The position numbers were made by a program, and so were the translations under genes. The notes beneath the pieces are model-generated. The model ran no database searches. It saw only the letters and a program-made list of their open reading frames with translations, and was not told where the DNA came from. A stretch of 64,000 nt of DNA from Callorhinus ursinus (taxonomy: Eukaryota > Chordata > Mammalia > Carnivora > Otariidae): the NCBI RefSeq assembly GCF_003265705.1, contig NW_020313005.1, positions 14,833,870-14,897,869 on the forward strand, given 5' to 3'. Positions 20,821 to 33,120 of the stretch are shown here, piece by piece; within the stretch, counting starts at the first letter, position 1, and every line of letters begins with the position of its first letter.

Positions 20821-20868
20821 CGATATTATCATCATAACAAGGCAATGTCCCAGATTAAGGTGGACTCT

Positions 20869-21065
20869 GTTTTTTTTTTAAGATTTTATGTATTTATTTG
20901 ACAGAGAGAGCACGCAAGAGAGGGAATACAAGCAGGGGGATTGGGAGGGGGAGAAGCAGGCTTCCCATTGAGCAGGGAGCCCGATGCGGGGCTTGATCCC
21001 AGGACCCTGGGATCATGACCTGAGCCGAAGGCAGACGCTTAACAACTGAGCCACCCAAGAGCCCC
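20869..21065 (-). mobile_element. Carnivore SINE (SINEC), antisense, TSD
   Basis: T(n) AAGATTTTATGTATTTATTTG, GA-rich stretch, then the reverse-complement head ending 'ACTGAGCCACCCAAGAGCCCC'. Target-site duplication AGGTGGACTCT is at 20858-20868 and 21066-21076. Confidence 0.96.
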
Positions 21066-21076
21066 AGGTGGACTCT

Positions 21077-23164
21077 TTTTTAAAAGTCAACACAGTGTTA
21101 GTCAAGCCACTGTGACGCAGGAAGCAGAGTAGCTGTGGCTGCCTAGTGAGGGCATCCCCAGAGCTAACATGGATGTTTCAGTAGGAATGATGGAGCTGTG
21201 AGCAGCCTCTGGGCCACTCAGAACTAAATGTAAATGCTCACTAGCTCAGATCTGTCCTCCCTCCCTCTCAGTTCTCCCCTGATCTCAGATGCTTTACAGA
21301 AGAAGATAATTAGAAGTGAGGGGAGGCCCCTGCCCTGAGGTCAACTGCTGATCACAGGTACCTGTATGCTGGGGAGCTTGGGGAGGGGAAGGACTCAAAC
21401 TTTTATAGCTTTGTTGGGTATAGGCAGCCACACCACCATCCTATCCAGTTCATGGGTTGAAAAGTTGAAGGGAACCCAAATTCGACTAGTAGAGTTTGGA
21501 ACAGGTTCATAGGGCAAAAGACAAATACAGTGATGTTGTGGGTGGGGGACTTCAACCACCACCACCAGTAACTGGAAGCATGATTTTAGTATATTTTCTT
21601 TCTTTGTTCCTCTATATTTTCAGATCTCAGTTATCCTAGCTAGTAACTTGGCATTGTATATTGAGCTCCAGCTATGCATTAGGTGCCAAATTGGAAAATC
21701 AATTCATACCTTGATTTGCAAAACTATCAAATGCAGAAATAAGAGAACAGATGCAAAAGTACTCTGAAGAATACATGTAGCAGGGAGGGATTACTAGCAT
21801 TAGGGATCTGGGATGGGAGCATAAAATCAGTATTGGTCAGCAAATCATGTTTGCAGTGTACCAGGGAAGCAGGAAGAGCTACCAGGTCAAGCTTGTTCTT
21901 AATGGCCATTGCATAGATTTTGGCGGCCAGTGTTTATATCTTAATTGATCAGCAGTTACATCCTTATGACATCTTTGCTTGCCCCACCAATTCCACCGAA
22001 CAGGTGTCTACTAAGTAATATAAGTGAAAGCAGTGGCTTTTCCTACCCAAAATCTGTGCCAGAGTTTCTGCTCTTCCTCATCAGGCTCTTCATCCCGAGA
22101 CAAGCTTGGCAGGACTGAGTAAGTACAAAGAAACAGGTCCAAATAAATAAATAAATGCATAAATACATAAATAAAACAGAAAAAAAGGTAAAACCAAGAC
22201 ATTCTAAAACCAGGGCTTTCAGGGGATCTCATAGGAACAATGAGGGAAGATGCTATGGAGGTTCTATGGCCAGGGCAAATGAATTTCATTTTTGATTGAT
22301 TGATTTTTAAATAATTCAGTGGAAAAAAGTGTGTGGGGCCTGTTGAGTTGATTTTCAATGTCTTACTATGTGTGAAATTATCTGGTCATGAAAAGAGAAT
22401 GCTCTGCTTTTCTTGCTAATAACAGCACACCGTGCAAATTGAAAGCCACAGTAATTTGATAAGAACTGTCGCATTTCATTCCATGGTTGTTATTTCTTGC
22501 CACTATTGCTGTGTGTGTGTGTTTCTGTATATCCTTCTTACTTTTCTTTTACATGGTTGTTCTACATTTCTTGCTCTTTTTTTTTTTTTTTCTCTCTCTC
22601 TCCCCTGTGATTTTTCTCCCCAGGAGGACATCCTCATCCTGTCTGCTTGCTTCTCCAGCTTGCTCCTTTGCTCCTGAATGCTCACTTCTCAGTTTCCTTC
22701 TTCCATCTTCTGCCCTCACTCTCTATCACTGCCTCATCCCACTCTGGTATTTTAAGGCCTAGAAATAGTGGAAAAAGCCACGGTGGGGTTACAGTCTGGC
22801 TGAGCCATCATCCACCCCTTTAAAGGCCAAACTGAACTGGAGAGATGTTTTGTGTGTTCAGTTTGGAAGATAAGTCTCAGTCCTTGGGGTTAGAGGTGAC
22901 ACTGGATCCAGCCAGCCCATTAGACACACTAGCCCAGCCTGAACTCTCTCTTCTCTGAGTGTAGAGAATATTTGGCATGGCTGGGGAGGGACTTGGCATG
23001 TCAAACTGGTAGTAAGGATTTGCCTGAAAGTCTGTAAGAACATTCATTTAAGAAAGGAGCTGAATCATGATTACCAGCAGGCTAGAAAGGAGTTACTGGG
23101 GGAAATCAAAATGTATAAAATGCAGGGAAGAAAGGCTCTATAGAGAAAATAATATCCCCACCTT
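21077..23164. other. Unique non-coding DNA
   Basis: No gene seen. It has an (AAAT)n run at 22141-22176, TG(7) at 22508-22521 and a T/TC tract at 22575-22605. Short frames of up to 115 codons lack domains. Confidence 0.5.
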
Positions 23165-23330
23165 AGGATGGTAGGATTTACACATCTTACATCATTTCAT
23201 CTTCAGGACCACGTGGTCGGGCATGTGTGATTTTTATCATCACTTTGTTGGTGCCACAAAGAGGCAGTGTGGTAAAGTGATTTGCCCAAGGTAAGAGTAA
23301 TATTGCCTGGTCCCAGTTACCCTGCACAAA
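23165..23330 (-). mobile_element. MIR SINE, antisense
   Basis: 'CATCTTACATCATTTCATCTTCAGGACC', 'GAGGCAGTGTGGTAAAGTGATTTGCCCAAGGTAAGAGTAAT' follows the antisense MIR core order. Confidence 0.65.
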
Positions 23331-23934
23331 GGTGCTCTGACAGGACCCCCATACACATTTCAAACATGTGCTTGGGCATACAGAGACACATGCAACACCC
23401 ACCATCTGGTGCTTTAAAAATAAACTGTGAGAAAAGAAGACATGCTGTGCTGAAGAATATAATAAAAAGGACTCAGGCTTCTCTCACATGCAGGGAACCC
23501 CACTTATTCTCTCTGGGGGTGAGGGGTAAGGGTTGATTTTTCAGCAAGAAGAATTCAGTTTATGGCTCATCTACACTGGTTTATGATGCCCTTCAGCTTC
23601 TCCCTGCCTCACTGCTCTTGCTCATTTCTAGATCAGCTCTTCTTAACATCTCAACTCACCCAGTTCCAACCAAAACACACAGACCCCCCCCACACGCACA
23701 CATGCACACCATTACTATCGAGTGTTCAAGGAATGCAAACTCATTTTAATATTGATACAGGCCCAATTCCATTAGGAAGACAAATCTCGTGACAGAAATA
23801 AATCTAGAATAAAGTCAAATCAGAGTCTCTTCTGAATGATAAATTTGGGTGTTTCTCACACCAGAATGCACATCCTTCTAGTGGAATGTGTCGTGCTGTC
23901 CAGGGACCAACCTTACACCTCTAGAAGGAATTAA
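23331..23934. other. Unassigned non-coding DNA
   Basis: No gene. A short CACAC/CCCCCC-rich patch is near 23676-23708. Confidence 0.4.
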
Positions 23935-24140
23935 GTCTGGTGATTAACAGTGTGAGATTTAAAGTCACATTTCAAGATGTATGACCTTGGACAAATCACT
24001 TTCCCTCTCTTAGGCATTGATAAATGGGCATAAAAATCACATCTATCTTGCAGGACAGTCCTGACAATTGAATGATGTAATACACATAAAAAATGTAGAA
24101 AAGTATCTGGCATGTAAAATGCCACTTAAGCATTAACTCA
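23935..24140 (+). mobile_element. MIR SINE
   Basis: Sense order: 'TCTGGTGATTAACAGTG', 'GTATGACCTTGGACAAATCACTTTCCCTCTCTTAGGC', 'ATAAATGGGCATAAAAATCAC', 'GAATGATGTAATACACATAAAAAATG', 'AGTATCTGGCATG'. Close to full length. Confidence 0.85.
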
Positions 24141-24727
24141 TTACAATTTACACTCTTGCCCTGCTCAAAAGTCTGGTGAATGAAACTCTGGCTCTCATTT
24201 CTTAGTAATTTTCCCAAACCACTAGGAGCTGCAAAGTGGGCAGGAAAGTCACAATCAACACAGCTCAGGGCTGGGGCATTGAGGCAGAACCAGTGCAAAC
24301 CCCATAGGCTGGACTGGGAACAGGTCAGAGGCTGCATTTTCTTCCTTTGGTTGACCTGAGGAGAGGAAACTTCCCCACCTCCCCAGGCTCAAACACACTG
24401 GATCTGCCTCATCAAAGTACCAGGAAGTTCAGAAACCTACTATCCCACATACTCGAATATAAACTTGTGCCTAAGATAAAAGGAGGTTACTGGGCAGGAG
24501 AATCAGCCTAAAGGAATGCCAGACACTTTCTCAGGGGCCTGAGGAAGAGAGAAGAGGAGGAGACAACCCACAGATGCCCAATTCACAGGAAAGTACAATG
24601 ACCCAGAGGCCTGATCTGCTTGAGCCCCAGGAGCCCTACAAGGAAGCAGTGGTCCTGCACATGAGGCCAAGGACATGGAGGTGCTCACATGGTCATTTTG
24701 GGGACCCCTGGCCCCATCAGACCATGG
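24141..24727. other. Unassigned non-coding DNA
   Basis: No gene or confident repeat. Confidence 0.4.
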
Positions 24728-24880
24728 TGCACATCTAGACTCTACCACTCCTTATTTGCAAAGCCTTGGGTGAGTGGCTTCTTCACCTCTGTATCTCTGT
24801 TTCCTCCTAGAAAAAGTGAGGTTAGGGATGTAGATATATTGAAGATTATGTGGGCATCGCATGGAAGAAAATGTACTGGG
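24728..24880 (+). mobile_element. MIR SINE fragment
   Basis: 'TCTACCACTCCTTATTTGCAAAGCCTTGGGTGAGTGGCTTCTTCACCTCTGTATCTCTGTTTCCTC' matches the sense MIR core. The 3' part is diverged. Confidence 0.6.
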
Positions 24881-25369
24881 ATCCCACAGAAGGGCACACT
24901 CCCTCTGAGCTGGGAGGATGGGAAACAGCACTTGGTGAATCTCAGCCAATGTGGGAGAATCTCATGCTACTGCAAACAGACTCATGGAGACACAGAGAAG
25001 GATAAGGAGAATCTGGAAGGAAGCCAAGATAAATGGCCTCCAGTGACAGCAAGGGGAAATAGACCCAGATGGCCAGACATCATTCAGGGGATGGAATGTA
25101 CACTGTCAGGGGAAGAGGGACAGATCAGCGTGGTTCATGTCAAAGGTCAAAGCTGCAGAGAAGTGAAGTCAGAGCCAAAGGGAGTGACAATGCCACTTAG
25201 CATCAGCCCCAGACATGGGAGCGATGAGCTCACTGTAAAACACATGCAAGGCAGACTCATGCCACATGTATAGCTGTACACAAGTGGGAGGAGGTATCCT
25301 CTGGAACCTCCTACTGGAGTCAACTTAAGGGAGGATGAGGTGACAGTGCTGTTTGTGGTTTTTCCTACA
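24881..25369. other. Unassigned non-coding DNA
   Basis: A 194-codon frame starts at 24689 and runs to 25273 across this stretch and the MIR. It has no recognisable domain and overlaps a repeat, so I do not call a gene. Confidence 0.4.
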
Positions 25370-25530
25370 CTTCCATAGCTCATTGGCTTTTTCAGAACCA
25401 CTACACTCTCCAGAAAACTGTAACTTAAGTAAGTGGTTTTTTTCCAAGATCGCAGAGCTAATAACTGAGCCAGGATTCAGATCCAGGTGTCTTACTGTGA
25501 GATCCCATAGTCTTTCTTCCACACTGTAAA
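25370..25530 (-). mobile_element. MIR SINE, antisense
   Basis: 'GTAACTTAAGTAAGTGGTTTTTTTCCAAGATCGCAGAGCTAATAACTGAGCCAGGATTCAGATCCAGGTGTCT' follows the antisense MIR order. Confidence 0.7.
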
Positions 25531-25600
25531 GCCACCAAGACAACCTGTGGAAGTGCCTCTCGAGGAAAGATGTTCATGGTTCATCTTCATGTAGTTACAG

Positions 25601-25822
25601 CAGTGGTTTTCAAGGAGAGAGGGCACCCCTTCAGGGGACATTTGGTGGGGTCTGGAGGTATTTTGTACTGTCACAACTTGGGGAGAGGTGCAAGTGTTTC
25701 TGGTATCTAGTAATCTAGGAGGTAGAAGTCCGGGATGTTGCTAAGTACCCTACAATGCACAGAACAGCCACAACAAAGATTACTCCATCCAAGATTTTGA
25801 TCGTGCTGAGGTCAAGATGCTC
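25601..25822 (+). mobile_element. MER20 DNA transposon (hAT-Charlie)
   Basis: It starts CAGTGGTTTTCAA, then 'CAGGGGACATTTGGTGGGGTCTGGAGG', 'TGTCACAACTTGGGG', 'TGGTATCTAGTAATCTAGG', 'GGGATGTTGCTAAGTACCCTACAATGCACAGAACAGCC' and 'CAACAAAGATTA', ending near 'GTGCTGAGGTCAAGA'. It is a near full-length non-autonomous copy. Confidence 0.9.
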
Positions 25823-28226
25823 CGGTATACCATGATACAGATACTTGAGATACTTCTAAAATATAGAAGCAAAACATAAAAATGCCTTCCTCTGATGAGT
25901 CAGTCAGGAAGCCTTCATCAGCTCATCTCTCTTCTTCCTCAAAGACCCCTATCTGCATAGTCCCTCCAGGAATCATTCTGAGGGGTCAGGCTTTCAGGTG
26001 GGTTACCACCTTTCACCCTGAAGAGAGGGGCATGTGTGCAGGATGCCTGCTTCCTCCATGAATATGCTCCTTGTTCTCAGCATGCTCCTAGTTTAGCCCA
26101 AGGAGTCAGAATCCATGGTCACAGAGCCCACTATCAACAGATGGCATCAAAATCGCTGGTTGTCACTCCATACTTTCCAGAACGGGCCCAGTAGCGAGAC
26201 AGCTGACCACACAGCAACTCTCTGCATACTGAATCCCAAATTCCCATCAAGGTGAAAGCCCTCTAAATCCACTTCAGGGGAGTCCCTCTCTGCATGCTCA
26301 GCAGTCTTCTAAATCATTTACTTTCCAAGAAGACCAAGCATCAATCATCCCCATGGAAAAATCAGAATTGCAAAATGAATAAAGGGCAATGGGCTCAGTT
26401 GAGTGACAGAAGACAATAATGGTGCGGTGTCTGACACCTCTGATAGCAGACCCGTGCAGTTAGCATCTTCCTCCCAAACACAGCAAATTACCCAGCAAGG
26501 GCACAAAGTCTTGGCAGAATTAATCACTACCTGGAAAACAATTTCACACTAGAATAAACAGAAGAGAAAGAGAATAATAAATGCATTGCATTGTCCAGTT
26601 TTTAACCTGGACCTTGATATATATTAAAAAACAAGTCAATTATTTTCAGCTATGACAGAAACTCATCTTGTTTAGCAAAATAAGATAAAGAGGCCTGGGG
26701 GTGGAGAGCCAGCTATCTGAGGAAAGACATCCTGAGTTGATAAATATCTAATGTCAAGCCTTCTCTCAGCCGCAGGCTTCTTAGGGAAAGATGCAGCCAA
26801 GTTGGTTACATCTGAGAGAGCAGAGGAAGGAGAAGCAACACAGAACATTAGAAGAGGAAAGAGTATCAGTTACTAGGGAGTTGTTATAAAATATAGAAGC
26901 AAAATATAAAAAAAATGTAGTTATTTTTCAGTAAAAGCTTCCCATCGCTCTGTGGGATTTAGTTCCTGCTTTCACATTCTACGCAGTATCTTGGAAAGGC
27001 ATTTGGCTTTCTGTGAGGCATCAGAACATGAGACAGGAAGATATGCTTATTTCCCAAGACAAAGCTGTGTTGCTTTTTTTCATCATCTGCTGGACAGATG
27101 GACTTTCTGCATCGATGTTAAACCACTCAAGAGGCATTTAAAAGAAAACACTTTAATCCTAAAGTAAATGGGCTTTCATACCTATAGATCCATGATGCAA
27201 ACAAATAGGAACCATTCTACCTTTGATTCCTGGGACTGAGGTTGTATGTGCTAACAGACTCCCTGGCTTTCTGGAGCAAGATACCAGAGCATGTGGCAGG
27301 GGAAATGATCAAGTTACATTCTGGGCAGTAGAAGTGTTTTGTAATAAACTAGAATTGCTTTTTCTGTCTAAGATGATGGTTGCTGTGCTCTCTGGAGTGT
27401 AGAGGGTATCTTTGAAAATCGCTTACATTCTGCAGAGCCTGTAATTCTCTCATGCCTTGTAATCCATGACCTTATCTGTTTGCTTCCAGGGATCCACAAG
27501 AAGTGTAGAATGGTGCATTAAGTCACAGTTAAGCATCTAGTTGGTCCTGGCTGGGCAGCCATTAACACAACTGCCAAGACATTTCAGATGTTCTTGAGCA
27601 TCACTTATATGACCAGTCTAATTCACACATGAAAATATACAAAGAAAAATATGTCTTCTCCAAAGTAAACATGAGCTTCTCCAAAGTTAACATGTTTATA
27701 TAGACAAAGGTTGTGTATTTGTAAAAGCACACAATATAAGGAGCAAAGCCCCCTTTCTCGTTCTCTACTGTGTCCAGAGTACCACCGTTGTGCTTTGTTC
27801 ACAGTAGCCACATAATCAATAGTTAGCAATTAAATGAATAAATCTGTTTTACTCATTACAGAAAATCTTCTCTTTTCCTTTTCCTGGATCCCCTCAAGCA
27901 ACTCTTTAGCTCCCCGAGCTGACCAGTCCAGGAGGAGATGATAGAACACAATGTTCGTTCTTTGTCTGAGGGCTAGTTGGGGTCTGGTCCTTCTGAAGCA
28001 CATAGATTTGGGCTTTCTTGAAGCCTTCCTAGGGACAGGATGAAACAAGAGGGGAGGCTGAGCCTGGGAGTATAGCCTACAGAGCATGGAAGGTGCCCTG
28101 TCTATTGGAAGTCTGTGTATAATTTTAAGAGATGAGAGAGAAGCCAGACATTACAGAGAAACTCAGCCAGAAGCTGGAAAGCAAGGATCTCTCTTAATGG
28201 TAAGAGGTGCAGTGTTCTTTAATTTC
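25823..28226. other. Unique non-coding DNA with a 25-bp direct repeat pair
   Basis: No gene or confident repeat. A direct repeat AAAATATAGAAGCAAAAYAT... occurs at 25858-25882 and 26888-26912 (25 bases, one mismatch), 1030 bases apart. Confidence 0.5.
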
Positions 28227-28237
28227 TAAAACCTTTT

Positions 28238-28429
28238 TTTTAAAGATTTTATTTATTTATTTGAGAGAGAGAATGAGATAGAGAGAGAGTATGAGAGAGG
28301 GGAGGGTCCGAGGGAGAAGCAGACTCACTGCCGAGCAGGGAGCCCAATGTGGGACTCGATCCTAGGACTCCAGGATCATGACCTGAGCCAAAGGCAGTTG
28401 CTTAACCAACTGAGCCACCCAGGCGCCCC
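28238..28429 (-). mobile_element. Carnivore SINE (SINEC), antisense, TSD
   Basis: T-rich start AAGATTTTATTTATTTATTTG and end 'CTGAGCCACCCAGGCGCCCC'. Target-site duplication TAAAACCTTTT is at 28227-28237 and 28430-28440. Close to consensus. Confidence 0.96.
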
Positions 28430-28727
28430 TAAAACCTTTTGTTAAACATTCTAAAAACCTCATTAGCCTTAAATATCAGGAGCCTTTAGCTATGCTTATA
28501 TAAAAACCTTCTAGATATGCATGTGTATGGCTGACCCACAAACCTTAAATCAGAATGATTAAAGAAACTGCTAATAGGTACTTTCCCCAGACCCAGGAAG
28601 GGGCAGGCTCCTAAGACCACTCAGGTGACAGGGCAACAAGTAGTACCGGCCTCTTGTTTAGTTGAGTGGGTAGAACTCTATGATGTGTGTAGAGGGTGCT
28701 GAGAAGGACTTTCTCCTCCCAAATATT

Positions 28728-28847
28728 TCTTTTTTTTTTAAATTTTATTCTATTTACATTCAATTAATTAGCATACAGTATATTACTAGTTTCAGAGGTA
28801 GAGTTCAGTGATTTCTCAGTTGTATATAACACCCAGTGCTCATTATG
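28728..28847 (-). mobile_element. Very short LINE-1 3' end with TSD
   Basis: T(n) then 'AATTTTATTCTATTTACATTCAATTAATTAGCATACAGTATATTACTAGTTTCAGAGG', 'TATATAACACCCAGTGCTCATTA' is the antisense carnivore L1 3'UTR end. Target-site duplication TCCCAAATATT is at 28717-28727 and 28848-28858. The insert is only 120 bases, an extreme 5' truncation. Confidence 0.9.
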
Positions 28848-28858
28848 TCCCAAATATT

Positions 28859-30539
28859 CCTTTTCTACACTGCCACAATGCCTGAAATTCCTCTTCAGAA
28901 TTCAAAGTTTGGGCTAGCTAATCCAGAAGCACCCTATGCCCTGAACTTGCTTTATGAATTAATGCATTCATTTTTTTCCCACTGAGGGGCCGCAGGCTGA
29001 GAGCAGCCTCCTGCTGGGATGGAACATAGAAGAAATGTCCTCTACTGTGGAGGGAAAGCAGCTAGAGAAAAAACAATAAGGATGTGACTCAGAAATCCAG
29101 GCCCTAGAAAAGCAAAAGTCCCTGGGCATCTGGGCCACCATGAAAGTAAGTGGCTATGGAAATGCCAAGGGAAGAGGACACAGGACAAAGAGTCCCAAAG
29201 ATCCCCACCCACGTGGGTGTGGCTGCAGCCCTCCAAGTCTCTCACCTCCTTCCCTTCCTCCCTCTCTGCTCAAAGGGCTTACTGAGGCCCAGGGCCTTAC
29301 CCCAGGAGCACCAGGCCCATATGGGATGACAGCCTAACTAACATGCCTTTTATCTGCTGTCGCCTTAATTCTGCTCACTCACCACCTCCTCATAGGGAAC
29401 CACGTGTGACTGTGGAGTAAAAATGAGTAACATTTATTATTACTTAATAACAGCACTTGTAAAAATTTGCTGTGCATGGACAGGTGAAAAGCTTAGGAGC
29501 CACAAATCTAGGAACCCCTGATTTTTTAGAAACTTGAAACACTGTGTCTGCCCAAGCAATGTGAACAGGGATGATGAGTACAGAGGCCAATGACGGTTAG
29601 AGCCCTCTCCAAAACCAGCCCCTCATCCTCCGGCAGAGCCCTGGCCCCATCTCTTTCAGGCCTTGCCTATGCCTCAGCACCCCAAAATTTCTGTGTGTTT
29701 GCCTCTGTTGAGAGAGCCTGGCTTCCCTCCATCTGCCTATATGTTGCTGAGAGCAAGAGAGGCCATTTATCATTTTAATGGGATTCTCACATTCAGAGAA
29801 TACAGGTCTCTAGTTTATTGGTGCTGTAGGATAAGAGATGAGGAAATCATTACCGACTGGTTCTGTGAGGCCTTATGGTTTAACCCCAGAGGCAACTTCA
29901 GATAATCCATCTGGTTTTGGTGTAGCTGAACCTCCGATCCCTGCCCTGTTCCTGGTCAAAGCAGCTCCCTGAACTGCACTGTCTGTTTTGCATCCACTGG
30001 GCACTCACTGACCTCACTTCCTTTCTCTTGCCATTATCTACTTCTCATACTCAACTTGTACAGACTCCATGACTGAGTGTGGCTGTCTGTTGTAGGTGCT
30101 ATGGGGTCACAGCAGGTGGCTGTCCCACTGCACATAACCCTCTGTCTCTGAGGTCTTCTTTCTTCACCAAATTACTCTGGTGGATGAAGGCAGTCCTTCT
30201 GCACCAGCTGTCTGACCCCCACCTACTATTTGATGACAACCTCCTCCAAGACACTCCCTAGATGGTCCAAGAGTCCTGAGTCCAAAGGACTCAAGGATGG
30301 GCACTGAGATAATGGACGATGACAGTACCTCTTGTTCCCCTAGACTGGGGTAGACCTAGAGCAGGGCAAGACCCCAAGGTTTCCTGCTGGGGCCACCATC
30401 ACCAAGCAAGGATTGGGGAGCAGGGGAGATGTCTGACTAGGAGAGATACTGCCGTATAGGGGAAACTGTGCTAGAAGACAAAAGTTCTTACCACAGTCAT
30501 TGCATACAAGCCATATCCCTCCCAGTCCTGCCAACTACT
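28859..30539. other. Unique non-coding DNA
   Basis: No gene or confident repeat is seen; short frames only. Confidence 0.45.
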
Positions 30540-30665
30540 GCAAACCATGTTATTTCTCTGAGTCTCAATTTCTTCTGATGGGATATCCCTCCTTACCCAG
30601 TTACTATACAGAGGTGGAGAGCTAAATTAAATATTATTGTTTGTAAGGCTAAGTATATGAGTGTT
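30540..30665 (+). mobile_element. MIR SINE fragment
   Basis: 'TTATTTCTCTGAGTCTCAATTTCTTCTGATGGGATATC' and 'AGAGCTAAATTAAATATTATTG' resemble the sense MIR core. Confidence 0.5.
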
Positions 30666-30899
30666 GCTCAGGTTTCACCCACTTATGAGCACCAAGGAAG
30701 TTGCATCCAGTTATAACGACATTTTCTGACTCAGCAGTCCCATGCCTTATGACACTTCTGGCTCTGCAAGGACAATTTTCATGCCCTCAGAATCTGCCAG
30801 TTCTGCCATGTTGACCTGGGGGTCACAGTCCCCTGGTATCAGTTCAGCTGAGGTAGAACATACCTGGGCAACAACGCATTAAGATTTCCTCCTGCTGCT

Positions 30900-31115
30900 A
30901 TAATTCATGATGCTAGCCCACTGCATAAAGGCACTTGTGAGGCTCATTTTATTTAATCCCCACGGTGATCCTACCTGATTTTCTTACCCTTATTTTTAGA
31001 GATGAGGAAAACTGAGTCTTTTAGAGGTCTCACAAGCAGTAGGTGAAGGAAACAGATTTGAATCTGTGGCTCCCAGGCCTGAGACTTCTATTGTTCTGCT
31101 ATATATAATCTGCCT
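30900..31115 (-). mobile_element. MIR SINE, antisense
   Basis: 'TTTATTTAATCCCCACGGTGATCCTACCTGATTTTCTTACCCTTATTTTTAGAGATGAGGAAAACTGAG', 'AGCAGTAGGTGAAGG' and 'TTTGAATCTGTGGCTCCCAGGCC' follow the antisense MIR order. Confidence 0.85.
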
Positions 31116-31914
31116 CTCAGGTTTGGCTGTTTTTAGAGCCCACAGGCCCTGGTCTGCTCCTCCAGAATGTCTTACAGAGAAACCTCCATGCTAGTCAACA
31201 CCCACTGTCTCTGGAAGAAGTCAGCCTCCCGTTGACCACAGAAAGGGCCAGTGTGCCCATTTAGAGTACCATCAGCATCCAGAACCAAAACCACAAGTCC
31301 CACAGAAAGACACTTCTTTGTTTCACCTGAACTAAAGCCCACATTCCAGACCTGGTTTCCTGCCTCACAATCAGCCTCTTCCAGGGGAAGGGCAGCTTGG
31401 CCTCCTTCAGGGGCCACCTCACCACTGTCCCCCCTCTGACCTCTCCCTTCATCAACAGCACAATCATGAGAGAAACCAGTACCAAGATCAACACAACAGT
31501 AGTGGGGGGGGTTCATTCCTCATAGTCATTTCTTCTAAATTTAAAAACAAAGGTAGCTCTTTTCATTTTTATTTTTCTCTGACCCCATATTATTCAATCT
31601 ATAAGTATACTTAAGTTGAACTGGGCTTAGGAACCCCAGCTGTAAACTTTCTGCACACCATGCTCTGCCATGGTTTAAGCAGAGACAATGACCCTGCTTC
31701 ATGAATGTAGTGTACTATAAAATTATCATATAAGAATCACAGGGAGTGTAATGAGTGCCTAGAAATAAGAAAGCAATTCTCTTTTAAACGTATTTGGTCA
31801 TTGTGTGTGGCCTTTAGCATCAACTTTTTCGAGCTTTAAAAATCTCTTTTGTTGATTTACTTGCTTATAGTGTATGCTATATCTTCTCAGTTTCTAAGTT
31901 CCCTGAGTTAATTT
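31116..31914. other. Unique non-coding DNA
   Basis: A 114-codon minus-strand frame (31172-31516) overlaps shorter frames on both strands. It has no recognised domain or conservation evidence and is not called a gene. Confidence 0.45.
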
Positions 31915-32105
31915 TTGATAGTTGTCATTTATCAGGCTACTTCCACATGCTAGACAATGTCACAGGTGATATACCTTTTCTATTTATTTAGTCCTGATGG
32001 CTACTCTTTGAGTTCATCTGAGGTGCTATGTGACTTGTCTAGTGTCACAAGTTGTGTGAGAGACTTCTGACTCCCAAGCCTGTCTGACCACTAGGACATG
32101 CTGGG
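31915..32105 (-). mobile_element. MIR SINE, antisense
   Basis: 'GTCATTTATCAGGCTACTTCCACATGCTAGACAATGTCACAGG', 'TTTAGTCCTGATGGCTACTC', 'GCTATGTGACTTGTCTAGTGTCACAAGTTGTGTG' and 'GACTCCCAAGCCTGTCTGACCACTAGG'. Confidence 0.7.
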
Positions 32106-32544
32106 TGCTGTACGAGGGCTTGTCAGAACATGGTCAAGCCCAGTCCTCCCTTCACCAAGTGCTATGAGCAGCTGAGTGTTTTCTGAAGAAATTCATATTC
32201 TTCTTCTTAGAAACAGGGAATGAGCAGGGGGTGACAAGTGTTTCCAGGCTCAATCATCCTCAGATTTACTTCATGACAAGGGGGCCCTCATTTTTTTAAA
32301 GTAATAAAATCTTTTTTGTACTTGCTGCTAATTTTTTTTCTTTTTTCCCATTTGAAGAACCAGACATTTAAGGGTTAAGACACTCAAAAGTAACCACATC
32401 TAAGAGGAAATTTAGAAAGCCATCACAGGGAAAAGAATACCCTTAGGAAGGATCTGAGAAGATGTTAAGATTTCACCTCAGGCTGATCCCTGGCAAAGAG
32501 ACACCCTTCAACATTAAAAAAAAATAAAAAGAAATCAAAAGTTG
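32106..32544. other. Unassigned non-coding DNA
   Basis: No gene. Short T- and A-rich tracts near 32290-32345 and 32515-32530. Confidence 0.4.
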
Positions 32545-32599
32545 GTAAAGGCGAATAATCTGATTTCCAGGGTTACCATAAGATTCAAATGTCCAGTTT

Positions 32600-32787
32600 C
32601 AGGGCACCTGGGTGGCTCAGATGGTTGAGTGTCTGCCTTTGGCTCAGGTCATGATCTCCAGGTCCTGGGATTGAGCCCTGCATCAGGTTCCTGGCTCAGC
32701 AGGAGTCTACTTCTCTCTCTCCCTCTGCCTCTCTCCCCTGCTTATTCTCTCTCTCTCTGTATCAAATGAAAAAAAATTTTAAAAAAA
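32600..32787 (+). mobile_element. Carnivore SINE (SINEC) in L1M, TSD
   Basis: AGGGCACCTGGGTGGCTCAGATGG head. Target-site duplication GTCCAGTTT is at 32591-32599 and 32788-32796. Confidence 0.95.
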
Positions 32788-33120
32788 GTCCAGTTTTCAA
32801 CAGCAACAACACAAAGCACATGAAGAAACAGGAAAGCATGGCCCAGTTAAAGGAACAAAATGAATTGACAGAAACCATCCCAGAGAGAATTTAACACTGA
32901 AACAGTTAGACAAAGACTAGAAAACATCTGTTTTAAAGATGATCAAAGAGAAACTAATGATGTACTATATGCTAATTGAATTTAAATTTAAAAAATATAT
33001 CAATAAATAATAGAAATCATCAAAAATTCTGGAGCTGAAGATTATAATAATTGAAATTATAAATCGTTAGAGGAATTCAAAAGAAAATGTGAGCTGTCCG
33101 AAGAATCAGTAAACTTTAAG

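Noticed and set aside
24689..25273. A 194-codon plus-strand frame as a gene
   Set aside because: Part of it is a MIR element, no domain or signal is recognised, and no splice or promoter context supports it.
31172..31516. A 114-codon minus-strand frame as an exon
   Set aside because: Overlapping frames on both strands, no recognised domain, and no convincing splice sites could be judged by eye.
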